Of a stretch of 64,000 bases of DNA, positions 21,504-33,675 are shown piece after piece (position 1 is the first letter of the stretch; each line of letters opens with the position of its first letter). The notes below the pieces were generated by a model. The model saw only the letters and a program-made list of their open reading frames with translations. It was not told where the DNA came from and searched no databases. The DNA lies in assembly GCA_019671005.1 (NCBI GenBank), contig CM033725.1, positions 33,254,678-33,318,677 of the forward strand, in the 5' to 3' direction. The DNA comes from Hibiscus mutabilis (taxonomy: Eukaryota > Streptophyta > Magnoliopsida > Malvales > Malvaceae). The translations under genes and the position numbers were made by a program.

Positions 21504-22975
21504 TCTGATCTATTCCTAAAAACTACAGGTAGATCAATGCAGCTCCAGTTATCGAGTGTTTCCCCGGGATGGCAAGGGCGGATGTTGGTCAACATTTTGC
21601 TGTCGCGGTCCTTTTCAGCTATCATGTTGATGTACATCCCCTCAAATGATTTATTGAGTATTTCCTCCTGGTTAAGTTCATCATTTTTCTTCATTGCCTC
21701 TCCAATATCTTGACCTGGCTGGTAGAACCCTCCGGAGACGAAAGTGGCTTTCAAACTAGGAAAGGATATCGACCTCCACGGAATGTCCTCTCCTTTAGAT
21801 CTGGCTTTTCTTTGCTCCTCCTTCCTCTTATATTCCTCTTTCTTCTGTTGGACACTTGGTTGGTAACCCAGCCCGAAACGATCCTTCTTGGTTATCATAT
21901 TCTTGGGTCTCAGGTTTCCTTGTAATTTCTTCCCCAGCCCTTTTCCTATTTTGGCTCCTCGGCCCAGAGTTTCTGCGACGGTCATCTTGGTACAATTAGA
22001 TAACCTGGGGTAGGGGATCCGGCTTCCCTCTGAAACGAATGTGGCATTTACTAGTTCTAATGCTCGGAACGAGCATTCTGCAGCATCTTCATCATTTTGA
22101 ATGTAGGGGGTGTCTGATGTCACGGAAGCAACAAATTCATGCTCTGCCTCTACTGTGACCAATTTGCCTTCAACTACAAATTTTAATTTCTGATGCAATG
22201 ATGATGGGACAACTCCTGCGGAGTGGATCCACAGTCTTCCCAATAAGCAGTTGTAAGATGGTTTTATGTCCATCACCACAAAATCGATCACATATTCAGT
22301 TGGTCCGATCAATAGGGGCACCTCAATTTTCCCCATTGTTCCTTTTTGCATACCATCAAAGGCTCTTACCGAGTTGTGGCAAGGCTTTAGGTGCGAACCA
22401 TCTATTGGCAATTTTTACAGGGTTACCATAGGCAAGACATTCAATGCTGACCCGTTGTCGATCAGTACTCCTGGTAATACATACCCCTTGCAATGGGTAG
22501 TGATGTTAAGGGCTTTGGTAGACCCCATTCCTCCCTTCGGGATCTCATCATCACTGAATGTGATATGATTATAGGCGGTAATATGCCCCACTATCATGTC
22601 CAGTTTTGTTACAAAAAAGTCCTGGGGCACAAAAGTTTGATTCAGCACTTTCAATAGCGTCTCCCGATGCTTTTCTGAACTCAAGAGTAATTTCAGCACT
22701 GTGATCCTGGCCGGTTGTTTTCGTAGTTGTTCCACTACGCTGTACTCGCTATGTCTCAAGAACTTTAGAAATTCTTTGGCTTGGGCCTCAGTTACCGGTT
22801 CATTTATCTTTTGGGGAGGTTCTTCTCCAAATATCTGCGTAGGGCTAACTGCTGTACTCTTCCCCCTATCTTTTTCAGCCGCTTTCAAAGCCTCGGAGGA
22901 ATAACATCGACCGCTCCTTGTGAGATGGCCTGCCTCACCAACGTTCACATCGTTCTGGCTTTGTTGGTCTTCCAT
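21500..22975 (-). pseudogene. E2 aspartic protease with G-patch domain, one stop
   Basis: One frame runs from MEDQQSQNDVNVGEAG (22975) to the intron donor, interrupted by a single TAA at 22412-22414 where E3 reads CAA (TLQRLP). Before the stop lies the protease active-site region GYVLPGVLIDNGSALNVLP (D-N-G-S). After it come VPLLIGPTEYVIDFVVMD and CLLGRLWIHSAGVVPS, the usual C-terminal half. Further on is a G-patch, MTVAETLGRGAKIGKGLGKK with NMITKKDRFGLGYQP, often present in Tat elements and thought to bind RNA. The protease would cut the gag-pol polyprotein. Confidence 0.9.
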
Positions 22976-22981
22976 CGTAGG

Positions 22982-24926
22982 CTATTTTACCTGTTCGTGT
23001 TCTAATTTTTCTTGCATGGTCACATTCACAGCATAATTCCAGGAAATTTGTCGCATATCTTTGAATGGGAATGAAGATAGTGCTGAAATGATGATCTTGG
23101 GATTTATTTTGCTGGTTTCTCCTTGGGAGACACCTGCATTCCCTATCCTGGGAGAGATGATAAAAGGTCTATCCTTCCCGTATCTAGTTTTGGGGCTATC
23201 TGTCATGTGTACGTCTGATCCCTTCCCCATAGGGTCCTCAAAGAATTCAATTTGTTTTTCATTCATCAACTTCTGCACCAATTTCTTGAACTCATCACAT
23301 TCTTGGATATCATGCCCTTCAGTCTGATGGAATTCGCAATACTTTCCACATTCCTTCTGCTTTATTATCATGCCTTTGTTGATCACACGAGCCATGCATA
23401 ATTGTTGAAATACCCACCGTAAAGGAGACTTGATTTCTGACACGTCATCCTTTATCCTCCTGGTAAAGCATTCTTCTATGACATTTACCCCTCTGCTCCC
23501 ATGATTAGGTAGCGGGTTGTTGGCTACACTCGGCTCTTCAAACTTCAATATCCTGTAATCGATTAAGTTACGCATGCTTTTTGAAGGCAAGACAGTTTTC
23601 AGTGGGATGTCCAGGGGTACCGCCGTGATAGTCGCAATGTGCGCTTGGATTATACCAAGGCGGGAAGGGTGGATTGACAGGACTAACGATGTATGGCCGA
23701 ACCAGGTCTGCTTCATATAACTGGGAATAAAGTTCTGAGTACGAAACAGGTAGGGGAGTGAAAGTTCTCCTCTCTTTCTCTTTTCTGGTGACTCTCTCAT
23801 CTCTTTGATTCGAATTTTGTGTTTTTCCCACAGGTGCTTGTGGCTGTGAGACTGTGAAGTTCTTCGGGGCGGTATAGATGCTGGTGGTGTTTACTTCATT
23901 TCTCTTGTTGTACTTTCGAGACCCTTCCCCACCATCAATTCTGCCGCTCTTAATTGCCAGTTCGAGAGACTCCCGACCCGATCAAGTCGGCAAAACACTG
24001 TGGCTTGTGTTATTAATGAGGCGATCAAAGAGTGCCCTTTCAGTATATTGACAAATAATGGCGTGATTTCATGCTCCGGATAGGTGGCTGGATCTGGGCG
24101 GCCACTTCTCCACCTTTGGGCATATTGTCGCAGTTTTTCATTGGACTTCGCCCCATATTTTCTAACATAATTCTGCTAGGGATCATGTCATTTACATGTT
24201 TGTATTGCTCAAGAAATGCTTTAGACAGATCTTTCCATGTTTTAACATTCGCTTGCTTAACCGAGTATACCAACGTAACGCCGCTCCAGCTTAGACTATC
24301 CCGAAACAATGGATCAGTAGCTTTTCATCTTTATGGTAAGCCGCCATTTTTCTACAATACATCGTTATGTGTGCGAGAAGGACATGTGGTTCCATCATAT
24401 TTATCGAACTCAAGGCGTCTTGAATTTTGGCGGCGGGGACAAGATCGACACTGACTTAGGTCGCTAGCGTCATTTCCTGATTCTTCATTTGATTGTAACG
24501 CTTTAAATTTTTCCTCCATGAGGCGAAATCTTTCTTCCCACTTTTTTTTCTACCTCATTCCTAATTCTTTCGACCATATTCAGGTCCGACACTTCTTCTT
24601 CATAAAGTGCTTCGGTATCAAGGGGTTGAGTTTCAGGTGCCCCTACTTGAAAGCTAGAAGATATTCCTGCAGGGTCAATATACATCTTCCTAGCTTGGTT
24701 TGGTGCAGATTAGTTGAACCTTGTAGTGAGCCGGGTACCTTCCAGTTCGGAACATTTTCTCCTTCTACTCGTTTTCAAGACTTTTTGCCAAAGAATGCAG
24801 TTATGTCGATACTATAGATGTTTGTGATCAATCAACTGATCGATCACTAAGGCTTCTCTGGGCCTCTTCAAGCCTTGTCTCGAGCTCTCTTTGCCCTCTT
24901 TCTAGACTGATTATTCTTTCTTCCAT
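22982..24926 (-). pseudogene. E2 gag, several frameshifts and stops
   Basis: A likely start is MEERIISLERGQRELETRLE (24926), a coiled region ending at a stop. Pieces at 24503-24685 (NMVERIRNEVEKK), 24040-24309 (the gag core FRDSLSWSGVTLV, TWKDLSKAFLEQYKHVNDM) and 23568-23831 (SYSELYSQLYEADLVRP, CDYHGGTPGHPTENC) follow in different frames. The last part, 22982-23800, has CEFHQTEGHDIQECDEFKKL, a second C-x2-H...H-x4-C knuckle. It ends at a TAG (22982-22984) that separates it, in the same frame, from the protease. Gag forms the particle and packages RNA. Confidence 0.88.
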
Positions 24927-25214
24927 GAGCTTTCTTTGTAGCCGGGTAAAGTATAGGTGATGAATGATTGCGGGTTAACTACATACAATGCCACAATATT
25001 CATATTGTTAATATGATTGCAAAAAATAAATGCATGTACAATGATGCGAATGTTATGATGCAAATGCAAGAATGCATGCAGACAAGGTACTGATTCCGCT
25101 GGTAATCACCCTTTTGAATTACTTCCACGGGAATTAAAGGGTCTTGATTACAACAAAATTCGTTTTACAAAGTAAAGATCCCTAGTACAAAAGATCTAAT
25201 TATAACACAGAGTC
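24927..25214 (-). other. Spacer between E2 ORF1 and gag
   Basis: About 290 bases without coding similarity; short repeats of the ATGCAAATG type occur near 25030-25080. Confidence 0.6.
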
Positions 25215-27568
25215 CTATAGATAGACTCTAGCTCTATCTCCTAACTTTCCAATTGCCTTGAGCAGCTTGAGGAACCTAGGAGCTTCTTCCATTCCCAGGG
25301 CTATGAAAGGTCGGAGTGTCTCAGCCTCGACAGCTAAATCATTTACATGTCTGGCGACTCGTTGTATGTCCACCATTAGGTTTGCGTAGTACTGGTCTCT
25401 GTCCTGTACTATTCGAGCAGCGTCGCGTAATCTCTTCTGCCAATAGGTGTCCCCTCCGGCTGCAGCCTCCTCGAACATATTAATTCTTTCCTTGTAATCC
25501 TCCACAATTGCTTCGAGGGACCCAATTCGTGCTTGTAACACACCCACCTCTCGTTCTCTTTCCTGCAGCTCAGCGAAGTTATTCCTGCGACAGTACATTC
25601 GAAGTGAGTGTTCGACTTCCGCCATCTTTCCTTTTAATTCATCATTTTGACTTTGGCTTTGCCCCAACCTTTGAATAGTGTCATCGTACAGTTTCTGCAT
25701 CTCTAACAGTCTGTTTCGACTACTCATAGATTTTCTTTTCCATACGGCGACACTTTCTCTCTCATGATGGACAGCTTGTTTTCCCTTGCTGATTTCTTGT
25801 CTGAATCTTTCTTTCTCTTGATCAATGGCCTTCTTGGCGGACCGTTTTTCCTCCTCCATAGCCGAACGACAGCTTTCAATCTCTTTCTCGGTCGCTCTTT
25901 TGTTAATTTCTCGTTCTTCTTCCACCAAACGGATGCCGTTCATTCTTTCTCTTTCCACAGCTATGAACTGACTCCGGCCGGCCTTCTGTATTTTTTCTTG
26001 TAATAGAAGGGCATCTTTTTGATAAAGAGTATTCTTGTCGCTTAAATCTGCATTCAATTTCTTCAATTGCCTAATGATCCCGTCCCGCTCGTCAACTTCT
26101 AAGCTTGCTTTATAGAGTTCGCTCGCATGTTGGGTCTGTTGAATGTCCATTTTCCTTTTAACTTCTTCGAGTTCACTCCTTAAGATATCGGCTTCGGACG
26201 GTACCACCCTTGTAAGCTCTCCGAGTGACACTGCTGATCCTTGATCAGATTCAGGAATCACATTATTAACCCTCAAACGTCTCCAAAGATCGTAATCTGG
26301 GGTAGTCATGTGCTCGGTATCTCCTTCCACCCTGATCCGGTAACAATGATCCCAGGCCCTCATGATGGTCTGAATTTTTCCTTTGAACTCCCCTTTGAAA
26401 AGAAATTCAGTTTGGCTTAATCCGGCGGTATTGGGAATGAACTGTCGTGATCCGAACTGTCGAGACACTAAAAGCGGAGCACAAGCGATCCCTCTATGCA
26501 ATCCTAACATCATCAGCCAGTTGAAGTCCCCACAACTGTATAGAAAATAATTAACTTTACCGAGCCATGGGACCCTCCATGCTATGTCTTCATCTTGAAT
26601 GTTCCTGAAGAAACTGGTCCACATTTTTGTTTTCAAATCTTCTCGCCATTCATTTGCTAAGTATTCTCGTAAAGGCGAAAAACCTTGGAAGGATATCCCC
26701 GGCAGGATCCGCGTCGGCGTCTTCCACATGTGACTCTGAATCCATACTTGTAATAGCTGTGCGCAGCCTCAAAAACGTCCTTCTTCATGTTTCCGGCTAG
26801 CATTTAAAGAAATGAAAGTCTCGACCAAGATTGCTGGTACCGGGTTTGCTTTCCGTTTCACCCGCTCAAACAAATCCAGAATGGCTATGTCAATGTTCCC
26901 GAGTACTCTGGGAAAGATCACCAAGCCATATATTCCTAAAGCGAATAAGTCCATTTTCTTTGTCTCGTCTGGATGTGTCGATATGATGTCCCGAATACTT
27001 TCCCATGCAAAGACTGTATTATCTCCTCGGATTTGAAGGAGGCCACTAACCCAATCGTCACTCATTCCCGCAAAGGTTTTGAGTTTCGCAGTGTAATTCG
27101 ATTCCTTGAGGCTTCGCGTAGATCCAATCTTCCCCAATATTTTTCTGGTTAAGTAAAGCGTGTACTCTTCTACCGTAGGCATCATGTCCTGCCCATTGAA
27201 GGTGAAGCGACAAAAAGCCGGATTCCGAATCGGACTATAGCTCGGAGTAGGGGCTGGTTAATCCGAACATATAACAGCCGTGCGATGTCGCCATAACTAT
27301 CGCAAAATAAGTCTTGTAGTCTTCGGTCCCATCTTTCCCAAATGCTTTGAAGATCCCACAAGTCGTTACGCTTGAGACTCACATAGGTGTATCCAGCTCT
27401 TACGCGTTCGTTAGGCAAACTGTCCCTTGGATTTTCTGGTTGACCTCGACCAATGTCCGATCGATAAATTAAGCTCTTCTTTCCTAAGACACCTTTTTTT
27501 TCCATGGTGAAAGACTTTCTGATCAGGCAAACCACTTGATCCAAGACCTTTATGTGATGCAAATGCAA
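25215..27568 (-). pseudogene. E2 ORF1: DUF7745-like protein with C-terminal coiled coil
   Basis: The extra ORF upstream of gag typical of Ogre-type elements. Part one (27182-27568) has DLQSIWERWDRRLQDLFCDS and YVRINQPLLRAIVRF. A shift near 27.22 kb leads to RNPAFCRFTFNGQDMMPTVE. Then 26769-27185 has IRGDNTVFAWESIRDI and NPVPAILVETFISLNASRK, ending at a TGA (26769-26771) where E3 has Trp (GRFWSCAQLL). The same frame continues to 25215: GSRQFIPNTAGLSQTEFLF, then about 300 residues of Glu/Lys/Arg-rich heptads from about residue 180 of the 504-residue piece, a long coiled coil. The function of this family is unknown. Confidence 0.8.
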
Positions 27569-28170
27569 TGATGTATGAGAAAAAACAAAAAGCGAAAAGG
27601 AAATAAGTCGGTTCGGATATAATTAATAAATATATAAATAAAAGGACAAAAATAAATGTAATAAACACACAAAACAACCCTATTTATCCCGTCTAAACAC
27701 CTAAGGTTATCCGCATGGCTCTAACAGGTGGGTTTCTATGTTCTCTACATGCAGTGTTGGTGCTAGGAGGTACCCGAATTGTCCTTGCTGTCCCCTACTA
27801 AGGGTAGCAAGGCCCCGATCATCACCCATTATAGGCTTCTTTCAACCGGTTCAATTCGGGGACCCATTCGCTTATGCCCGTCATTTAAGGAACGATCCTC
27901 CTTACGAAAGCATAAGGTACTCGAGCCCCAAGGTACTTGCTAGGCCCATACGGGAGAACGATATCTCCACGAAAGCATTAGCGTTTTCCCCCCACTTAAA
28001 AAGACGGGTTTATATGCCATATTTTAAATGCGTTAAAATAAACGCGCAATTATGACCGAATGTTAATTTAATAGTCATTTTAATCCGGAACTTCCAATAT
28101 TAGTAAAGCGGTAATTATTTTAAAAGCTTGACTCTCATTTGTTTTTTTTTTTAAAAAAAAAAAACAAAAA
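27569..28170 (-). other. E2 untranslated leader
   Basis: No gene. It includes a poly-T/poly-A patch (28140-28170) beside the PBS. An open plus-strand frame at 27738-28055 has no recognisable similarity. Confidence 0.6.
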
Positions 28171-28191
28171 TGGTCCCCAGCAGAGTCGCCA
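28171..28191 (-). other. E2 primer-binding site (tRNA-Arg type)
   Basis: On the minus strand TGGCGACTCTGCTGGGGACC begins two bases after the LTR end. It shares the TGGCGACTC start with the E1 PBS. Confidence 0.88.
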
Positions 28192-28193
28192 TC

Positions 28194-31040
28194 TGTAGCG
28201 ATGTCTTTTTTTTTCATCGCTAAAAAAACGAGGATTTTTGAAAAGGTGTTTTTTTGAGAGGTGTTTGTGATTCTTTTGGATATAAAATATTTATTCCGTG
28301 GGGTTTACAAAAAAAACCTCATAAAAAATGGAGTCGCCACCGGCCACTTAGGTAGGCCGGACACCATAAAACCAGAGATTCAAAAAGACAGGGTTCGGGA
28401 GTCGGTTACGGATGAGGAAGGATTAGCACCCCCACACCGCCCAAAAATTGGTACTTTAATAATTACCGCTTTATTAATATTGGATTTTCCGGATTAAAGT
28501 GACGATTATTTTAAAATTTGGTCATAATTGTGAATTAATTTTAAGGGCCCCGTTATCCGAGAGTAAACGCCCAACCACTATCACTACGCCTGATACTGGC
28601 CCCGTTTACGCTCGGATAAAAGGGCACCGCATTAACAATTTACATCTCGATATGCAGACTTAGTGGCAAAAATATAAAACATGACAGATAATTTAAAGAC
28701 AGTAAATATTCACATAATAAGATACTAATCTAATAAATGATATACTAGATTAAAACATGCATACATACATATTATTCTAAATGATAAATAAAAACAACTT
28801 TAACAAGTTAGAACAACAATGCAAGAATAATTGCGTTATATGTAGACGATCAAATATTTAAAAAGACATATATGCTATTAATAAAACATATTTCAACATA
28901 TATGAACAATATATTATACAATAAAGAAGACATACTAACACGTAACCTAAAAGCCGAGGAAACATACAATGTGTATAAAAATACAAGAACATGTTGTTTT
29001 ACGAGTTAGATAGAACATAGCATGCTTTAATACGAGTAACCGGATAAAAACATGACTACCATTTTTAACACATATATACATATAAACATAAACTACGAGT
29101 CATATATAAGGGACATAAAATAAAATAATAGATTATCAATATATATATACGATTATAACACGAACATGAATATTTACAAAGAATACAAGACTGAAATGAA
29201 AGAAAAACAAAAGTCAATGGCAGAAATTAAAGAGCAATAATATGTAATTTAGGGACGAAATTGCGAAACAAACAAAACCTAAAAGGACCATAATTGTAAT
29301 TAGACCAAGGGGCAGACCCAAAGTGAAAAATTCAAAAACGCGGGATGGTTAAGGGCGTAATTTTACCATTCAGAAACTGATCCGGTGTAATTTAGGGACT
29401 AGATTGTAAACTTTTGAAATATCAGGGGGACTGGGATTGTGATTATACCATGCGGCAAGACAAAAATGAAAATATTGAAAACGCGGTGGGATTAAGTGTG
29501 TAATTTACCCATTTAGCAAAATAAAAACACCTATATAAACCCTCTTTTTAGGCCGAAATCAAAATTTTGGCCATTTGTTTCATTTTCTGGTTTTTCACAA
29601 GAACCATGTTCTTCGTTTTTCTCTCGTCTGTTCTTACAAAACCCAAAATCCGGCGGTCGGCCGCCGTATTCTCCGCCGCCCGCCGCCCTAACCGGCCGCC
29701 GTGAAGCCTAAAATACACCAAAACAACCCCCTTTTCGTCCTCAATACGAATCCTAGGTTGGATTCAGAGGATATACCTCTATTCGCTCTAGATCTAGGAA
29801 ATACGAACCAAAAAAATAATATTTTTTAGACCAAAACAAAACTACAAAGGGTCTTCTCCTCCCTTTAGTTCACCAGATCTGGCTTGTAGGAGCCGAAAGG
29901 CTTATCACTGAGGAAGGGAAGACCCACAAACAACGCCGGTAAGACTACTCTCCCTTTTTTTGTTTCTGTTTTTTGTTCTATTTCGTATATGCATGTAAAG
30001 AAAATAAGTAAGAAAAAGAGACAAGTATTTACCACTGGATTGTCTTTTGATTTACTTGGATGTTTACAACTTTTCGATTTTTTTGTATTACAAGGTCTCT
30101 GGTCTCTCTTTTTTTTTTACCTCCCGTTCTTATTCCCGTTACAAAAGTTCCCGTTTCATATATATTATTGTCTCTGTTTTGTTGCAAGTTGCATCTTGCT
30201 TTTTTCAGATCTGAACTGGACTGACAATTTTGCTTGTTATCTTGGGCATGTTCTGGCACGGGATCAACATCGGCGCGTGGTGGCGATATGGACGATTCGC
30301 GAGAGGCGGACCGTTCTCGGCCGTTAGATCGGATCTGATCTAACGGTCGAGATGGCTTGAAGAATGATCGGCCTGGATGAAGCCTCGATTCGATGAGACG
30401 GCTTCAGATTTTGCCACGTGGAGCTCCGCAGTCGAGGAGTCAGAACGCGTGGATCTTACGCGCGCGTGGGATGTTAAAGCGTCCGTGCGTGGACCACACG
30501 CGCGCGTGGCACTCGAACGGTCCATACGTGTGGAACACGCGCCTGGCAGATATTTTTGACTTCCTGGTTGCATCGTGGCCGTTGGATCAGATCTTGATCC
30601 AACGGCCCACAGTTACCTGCACATTGTAATTAGATAAGATTTAGATTTGGGCCAACCGAGCCTTGTAATTGGACTTGGACTTGGACTGTAAATTTATTTG
30701 GGTTTAATATATTTAATTCTTTTCATTTTGTCATTGATAATAATAATAATAATATAATTATAACAAAGAATACATATACATACGAAAATGTATACTTATA
30801 TTATACAATCATTAATTAATATAATATTGTAGTATACGTACGTATAATCATACATATAATTAACATAACATCTATATATTAATCAAATACGCTCATACTC
30901 TAGATACATGCGCGACATACATACACCCCTAATACGTATACATAGCTTATACATGCACACACCACCTTATATTAGTAACATTCATATAATAAATATACAT
31001 GCAATATTAATATATTTACAAGTGAAAATGAGTGATTACA
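28194..31040 (-). repeat. E2 5' LTR (2847 bp)
   Basis: It aligns with 13264-16009 with few substitutions. It carries an extra GC-rich 89-bp segment (29654-29742), a 6-bp duplication near 30667, and a locally scrambled patch at 30254-30320. Confidence 0.92.
28330..28442 (-). promoter_or_regulatory. Conserved U5 block (E2 5' LTR copy)
   Basis: Same words in the same order as the 3' LTR copy at 13397-13508. Confidence 0.75.
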
Positions 31041-31502
31041 GGGCTTATTCGATGTCAGTTTAATCTATGGTCTGATGTATCGTCAACCTTATTAATTAAA
31101 TGTCCAATTAATTTAAACATACCAATTTGATAAAGCTCGTTCAATTAAGGTTAATTTTCAATTAAGATCGCCGAATTAAATTCCTTTTAAATTCTGACAA
31201 TTTCCTTCGATTAAAAGCAACAAATATTTTAGTACCGATTTCCGGGCGTGATGGGGGTGCTAATCCTTCCCCACACGTAACCAACTCCCGAGCCCTTTCA
31301 AAATGAATCTATAGTTTTGTGGTGTCCGACCTACGTTATTTAAGTGGCCGATGGCGACTCCCAGTTTTCAATCAGTTTTTCAAAAAAAAGAATTTTAAAA
31401 AAAATATCTTTAAACCAAGATTACAAAGAAATAATTTTTGGGATAACCCGTAGTGCCGAACTTATAATTTTTTTAAAGGTTTTTCAAAAAAACGTCACTA
31501 CA
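31041..31502 (+). repeat. E1 3' LTR, second part (with GGGCT duplication at 31041-31045)
   Basis: It resumes GGGCTTATTCGATGTC as at 3796 onward and ends ACGTCACTACA. It contains the E1 3' LTR copy of the conserved U5 block at about 31248-31362. Confidence 0.9.
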
Positions 31503-31968
31503 CGCCCCTAAAAACGATTAGCCTGACGCAATTGTTTTCTTTTAACGTCGCCAAAAAATCACCTCGTTCGCTTCGCAGAGTTTACATTAGATTTTGCAAA
31601 TGGAGCTGCTTTATGTAGCTGGCTTATCCATGTCTAATTATTAAATATTTTATAATTAATATGAAATATTTATTATTAGACGAATTTTCACTTACGAAAC
31701 ATTCTTTGTACTGAACTTTAACATAACAAATAGTTTTCTAATAAATTACGATAAATATCGATAGAAATAATTAAAAAAACTATAAAATGATGACCATAAT
31801 ATCAAGTTGATGATGAACGAATTACAATCTTGAATAAGCTTCAAAATTTCAGTGGGATTGAAGAAATTAAGAGAGGTTGAATTAATAGGTTGGAATTAAA
31901 TATGGTGTGAGTTTGGGTGTAAGAAAGATGAAAAAATATGGTTGAACATGGAGTTCAATTGATTCATT
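31503..31968. other. AT-rich flank to the right of E1
   Basis: It begins with CGCCC, the likely right target duplication of E1. I see no gene or clear repeat in the rest. Confidence 0.5.
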
Positions 31969-32038
31969 CACTACAACAAAAAGTGTGCACGTACCGATGG
32001 TAGGCTATATAGACGGCCAAGTACTGTGGATACGAATT
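31969..32038. mobile_element. CACTA-type transposon end (fragment)
   Basis: CACTACAACAAAAAGTGTGC is a typical CACTA (En/Spm) terminal sequence. No matching inverted end was found to the right, and the hAT-like element begins 70 bases further on. The sequence after 39672 may be the rest of this transposon, but that is a guess. Confidence 0.4.
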
Positions 32039-32069
32039 TAGGGATGTAAAAATAGGTAATCATATGGGT

Positions 32070-32320
32070 GTCAGCTCGGGTTCTGTCAGGTCGGGTCAAA
32101 TCGGATACAAGTCATTTCAGGTTGATTTGATGTTTTGACTCGATTTGGGTCGGGTGCTGGTTCATTTCAGGTCGGGTCAAAACAGTTCGGGTCCGAATCA
32201 GATAATTGACGGGTTAATTTGGGTTCTGGTAGACTCCAGGTCGGGTTCATTTCAGGTCGGGTAATTTCAAGTCGGTTTCATTTCAAGTCGGGTTAATTCG
32301 GGTTTCGAATTTGTATTAAG
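32070..32320 (+). repeat. Subterminal GGGTC/AGGTC repeat cluster, left
   Basis: Many copies of CAGGTCGGGTCA, TTCGGGTCC and relatives. A similar cluster in the same orientation lies near the right end (39255-39650). Confidence 0.75.
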
Positions 32321-32409
32321 TTTGAGTTTGGTACAAATAGTCGATAGACTTTGTGTTGGTCGTTCATTTCGAGTTAATTATTGAACGCCTTTCACGAACA
32401 CGAATCACA

Positions 32410-32745
32410 TTAAAAATAAATATTAGGCACTAGAATGAACAAAAATATCATCAAATGATTCATATCTAAAATATTAGAGTAAATTACAAAAATTATAAAT
32501 TAATAAGGGTCAATTTTGGTGAAAAATAAAATTTTATGGACTAACATGAATAAAAATATCATCATATTAAAAACACATTGACTAAATTACAAAAAAAATG
32601 AATAGGGGTCAATTTGGAATAAGAATATAGTTTTAGCCTTTTAGGGATTATAATGAACAAAAATATTAAATTAAAATTATAAACATTGAACTAAATTACA
32701 AAAAAATGAATAGGGGTCAAATTGGACTAAAAGTAAAGTATATGT
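32410..32745 (+). repeat. Array of ~105-bp AT-rich units (forward)
   Basis: About three copies of a unit built from GGGACTAGAATGAACAAAAA, ATCATCATATTAAAA, GACTAAATTACAAAA and AATAGGGGTCAATTTGG. More copies lie at 33680-33810 and 34540-34890. Confidence 0.75.
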
Positions 32746-32754
32746 ATGTAAGTT

Positions 32755-33675
32755 TTACTATATGTATATGTATAATGTGTGTGTGTATATATATACATAT
32801 ATATAAAGTATATGTATGTATGTAAGTTTTACTATATGTAAATGTATAATGTATATATAAATGTATGTATATATACATACATATGCATATTTATATGTAT
32901 ATATGTATATATACATATACATATATATATATGTATATATACATATACATATATATATATGTATGTAAGTTTTAGTATGTATATGTATATGTATATTATA
33001 TACATACATATATATGTATATGTATATGTATATTGTATGTATATATATATAATATACATATACATATATGTATGTATATATAGAAATAAATATAGGTAAG
33101 TATGTTATATATACGTTAGTACATACATATATATATATACACACATTAATAGTTAATACATTAATACATATACATATATATACATTAATATGTATACATA
33201 TATATATACATTAATACATACACATATATATATACATATACATTAATACATATACATTAATACATACACATTAATACATATACATTAATACATATATATA
33301 TATATATACATACATATACACTAATACATATACATACATATACATTAATACATATACATATATATGTGTATATAGAAATAAATATAGGTAAGTATGTTAT
33401 ATATACATTAATACATATACATATATATATACATTAATAGTTAATACATTAATATATATATACATTAATACATATACATATATATATATACATTATAACA
33501 TTAATAAATATACATATACATACATATACATTAATGCATATATATACATTAATACATAAATACATTGGACTAAATTCATATACATATATATACATTAATA
33601 CATATAATTGATCTATATTAAAGCCTAGAAGCATAAATTAATACATAAATTCATATACATATATACACATTGGAC
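32755..33675. repeat. ~900-bp TATATG/CATATA and CATTAATA microsatellite
   Basis: An almost continuous run of TATATGTA, ACATATATATA and TACATTAATACATA words. A 35-base piece with AGAAATAAATATAGGTAAG occurs twice (near 33080 and 33372), showing duplication inside the array. Open frames here are composition artefacts. Confidence 0.9.

Larger units (their letters stand above)
13264..31040 (-). mobile_element. E2: Tat/Ogre LTR retrotransposon nested in E1
   Basis: An element of 17.8 kb bounded by LTRs starting TGTAGCGATG and ending GTGATTACA, flanked by exact 5-bp duplications. Read on the minus strand the order is LTR, PBS, ORF1 (DUF7745-like), gag, protease plus G-patch, intron, RT, RNase H, second RNase H, integrase, tandem array, PPT, LTR. 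The second RNase H, the extra ORF before gag and the intron place it in the Tat/Ogre group. The LTRs look about 98% alike over the parts I compared, yet every coding block has stops or shifts. Confidence 0.93.
2061..31502 (+). mobile_element. E1: non-autonomous Tat/Ogre-type LTR retrotransposon, split by E2
   Basis: Matching LTRs begin TGTAGACA at 2061 and 11491. The left LTR ends at 4248. The right LTR is interrupted at 13263 by E2 and resumes at 31041 up to 31502. A PBS follows the left LTR (4252) and a purine tract AAAGAGGGGCAGC precedes the right LTR, so the element lies on the plus strand. The internal region is 7.2 kb, of which only about 1.1 kb is gag-like. No protease, RT, RNase H or integrase is visible. 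It is therefore a non-autonomous derivative needing pol from a relative. Its two LTRs differ visibly more from each other than those of E2 do, which fits the nesting order. Confidence 0.88.

Noticed and set aside
32758..33144. Frames rich in Tyr/Ile/Thr/His on both strands
   Set aside because: Translations of the TATATG/CATATA microsatellite; all frames stay open because of the repeat.
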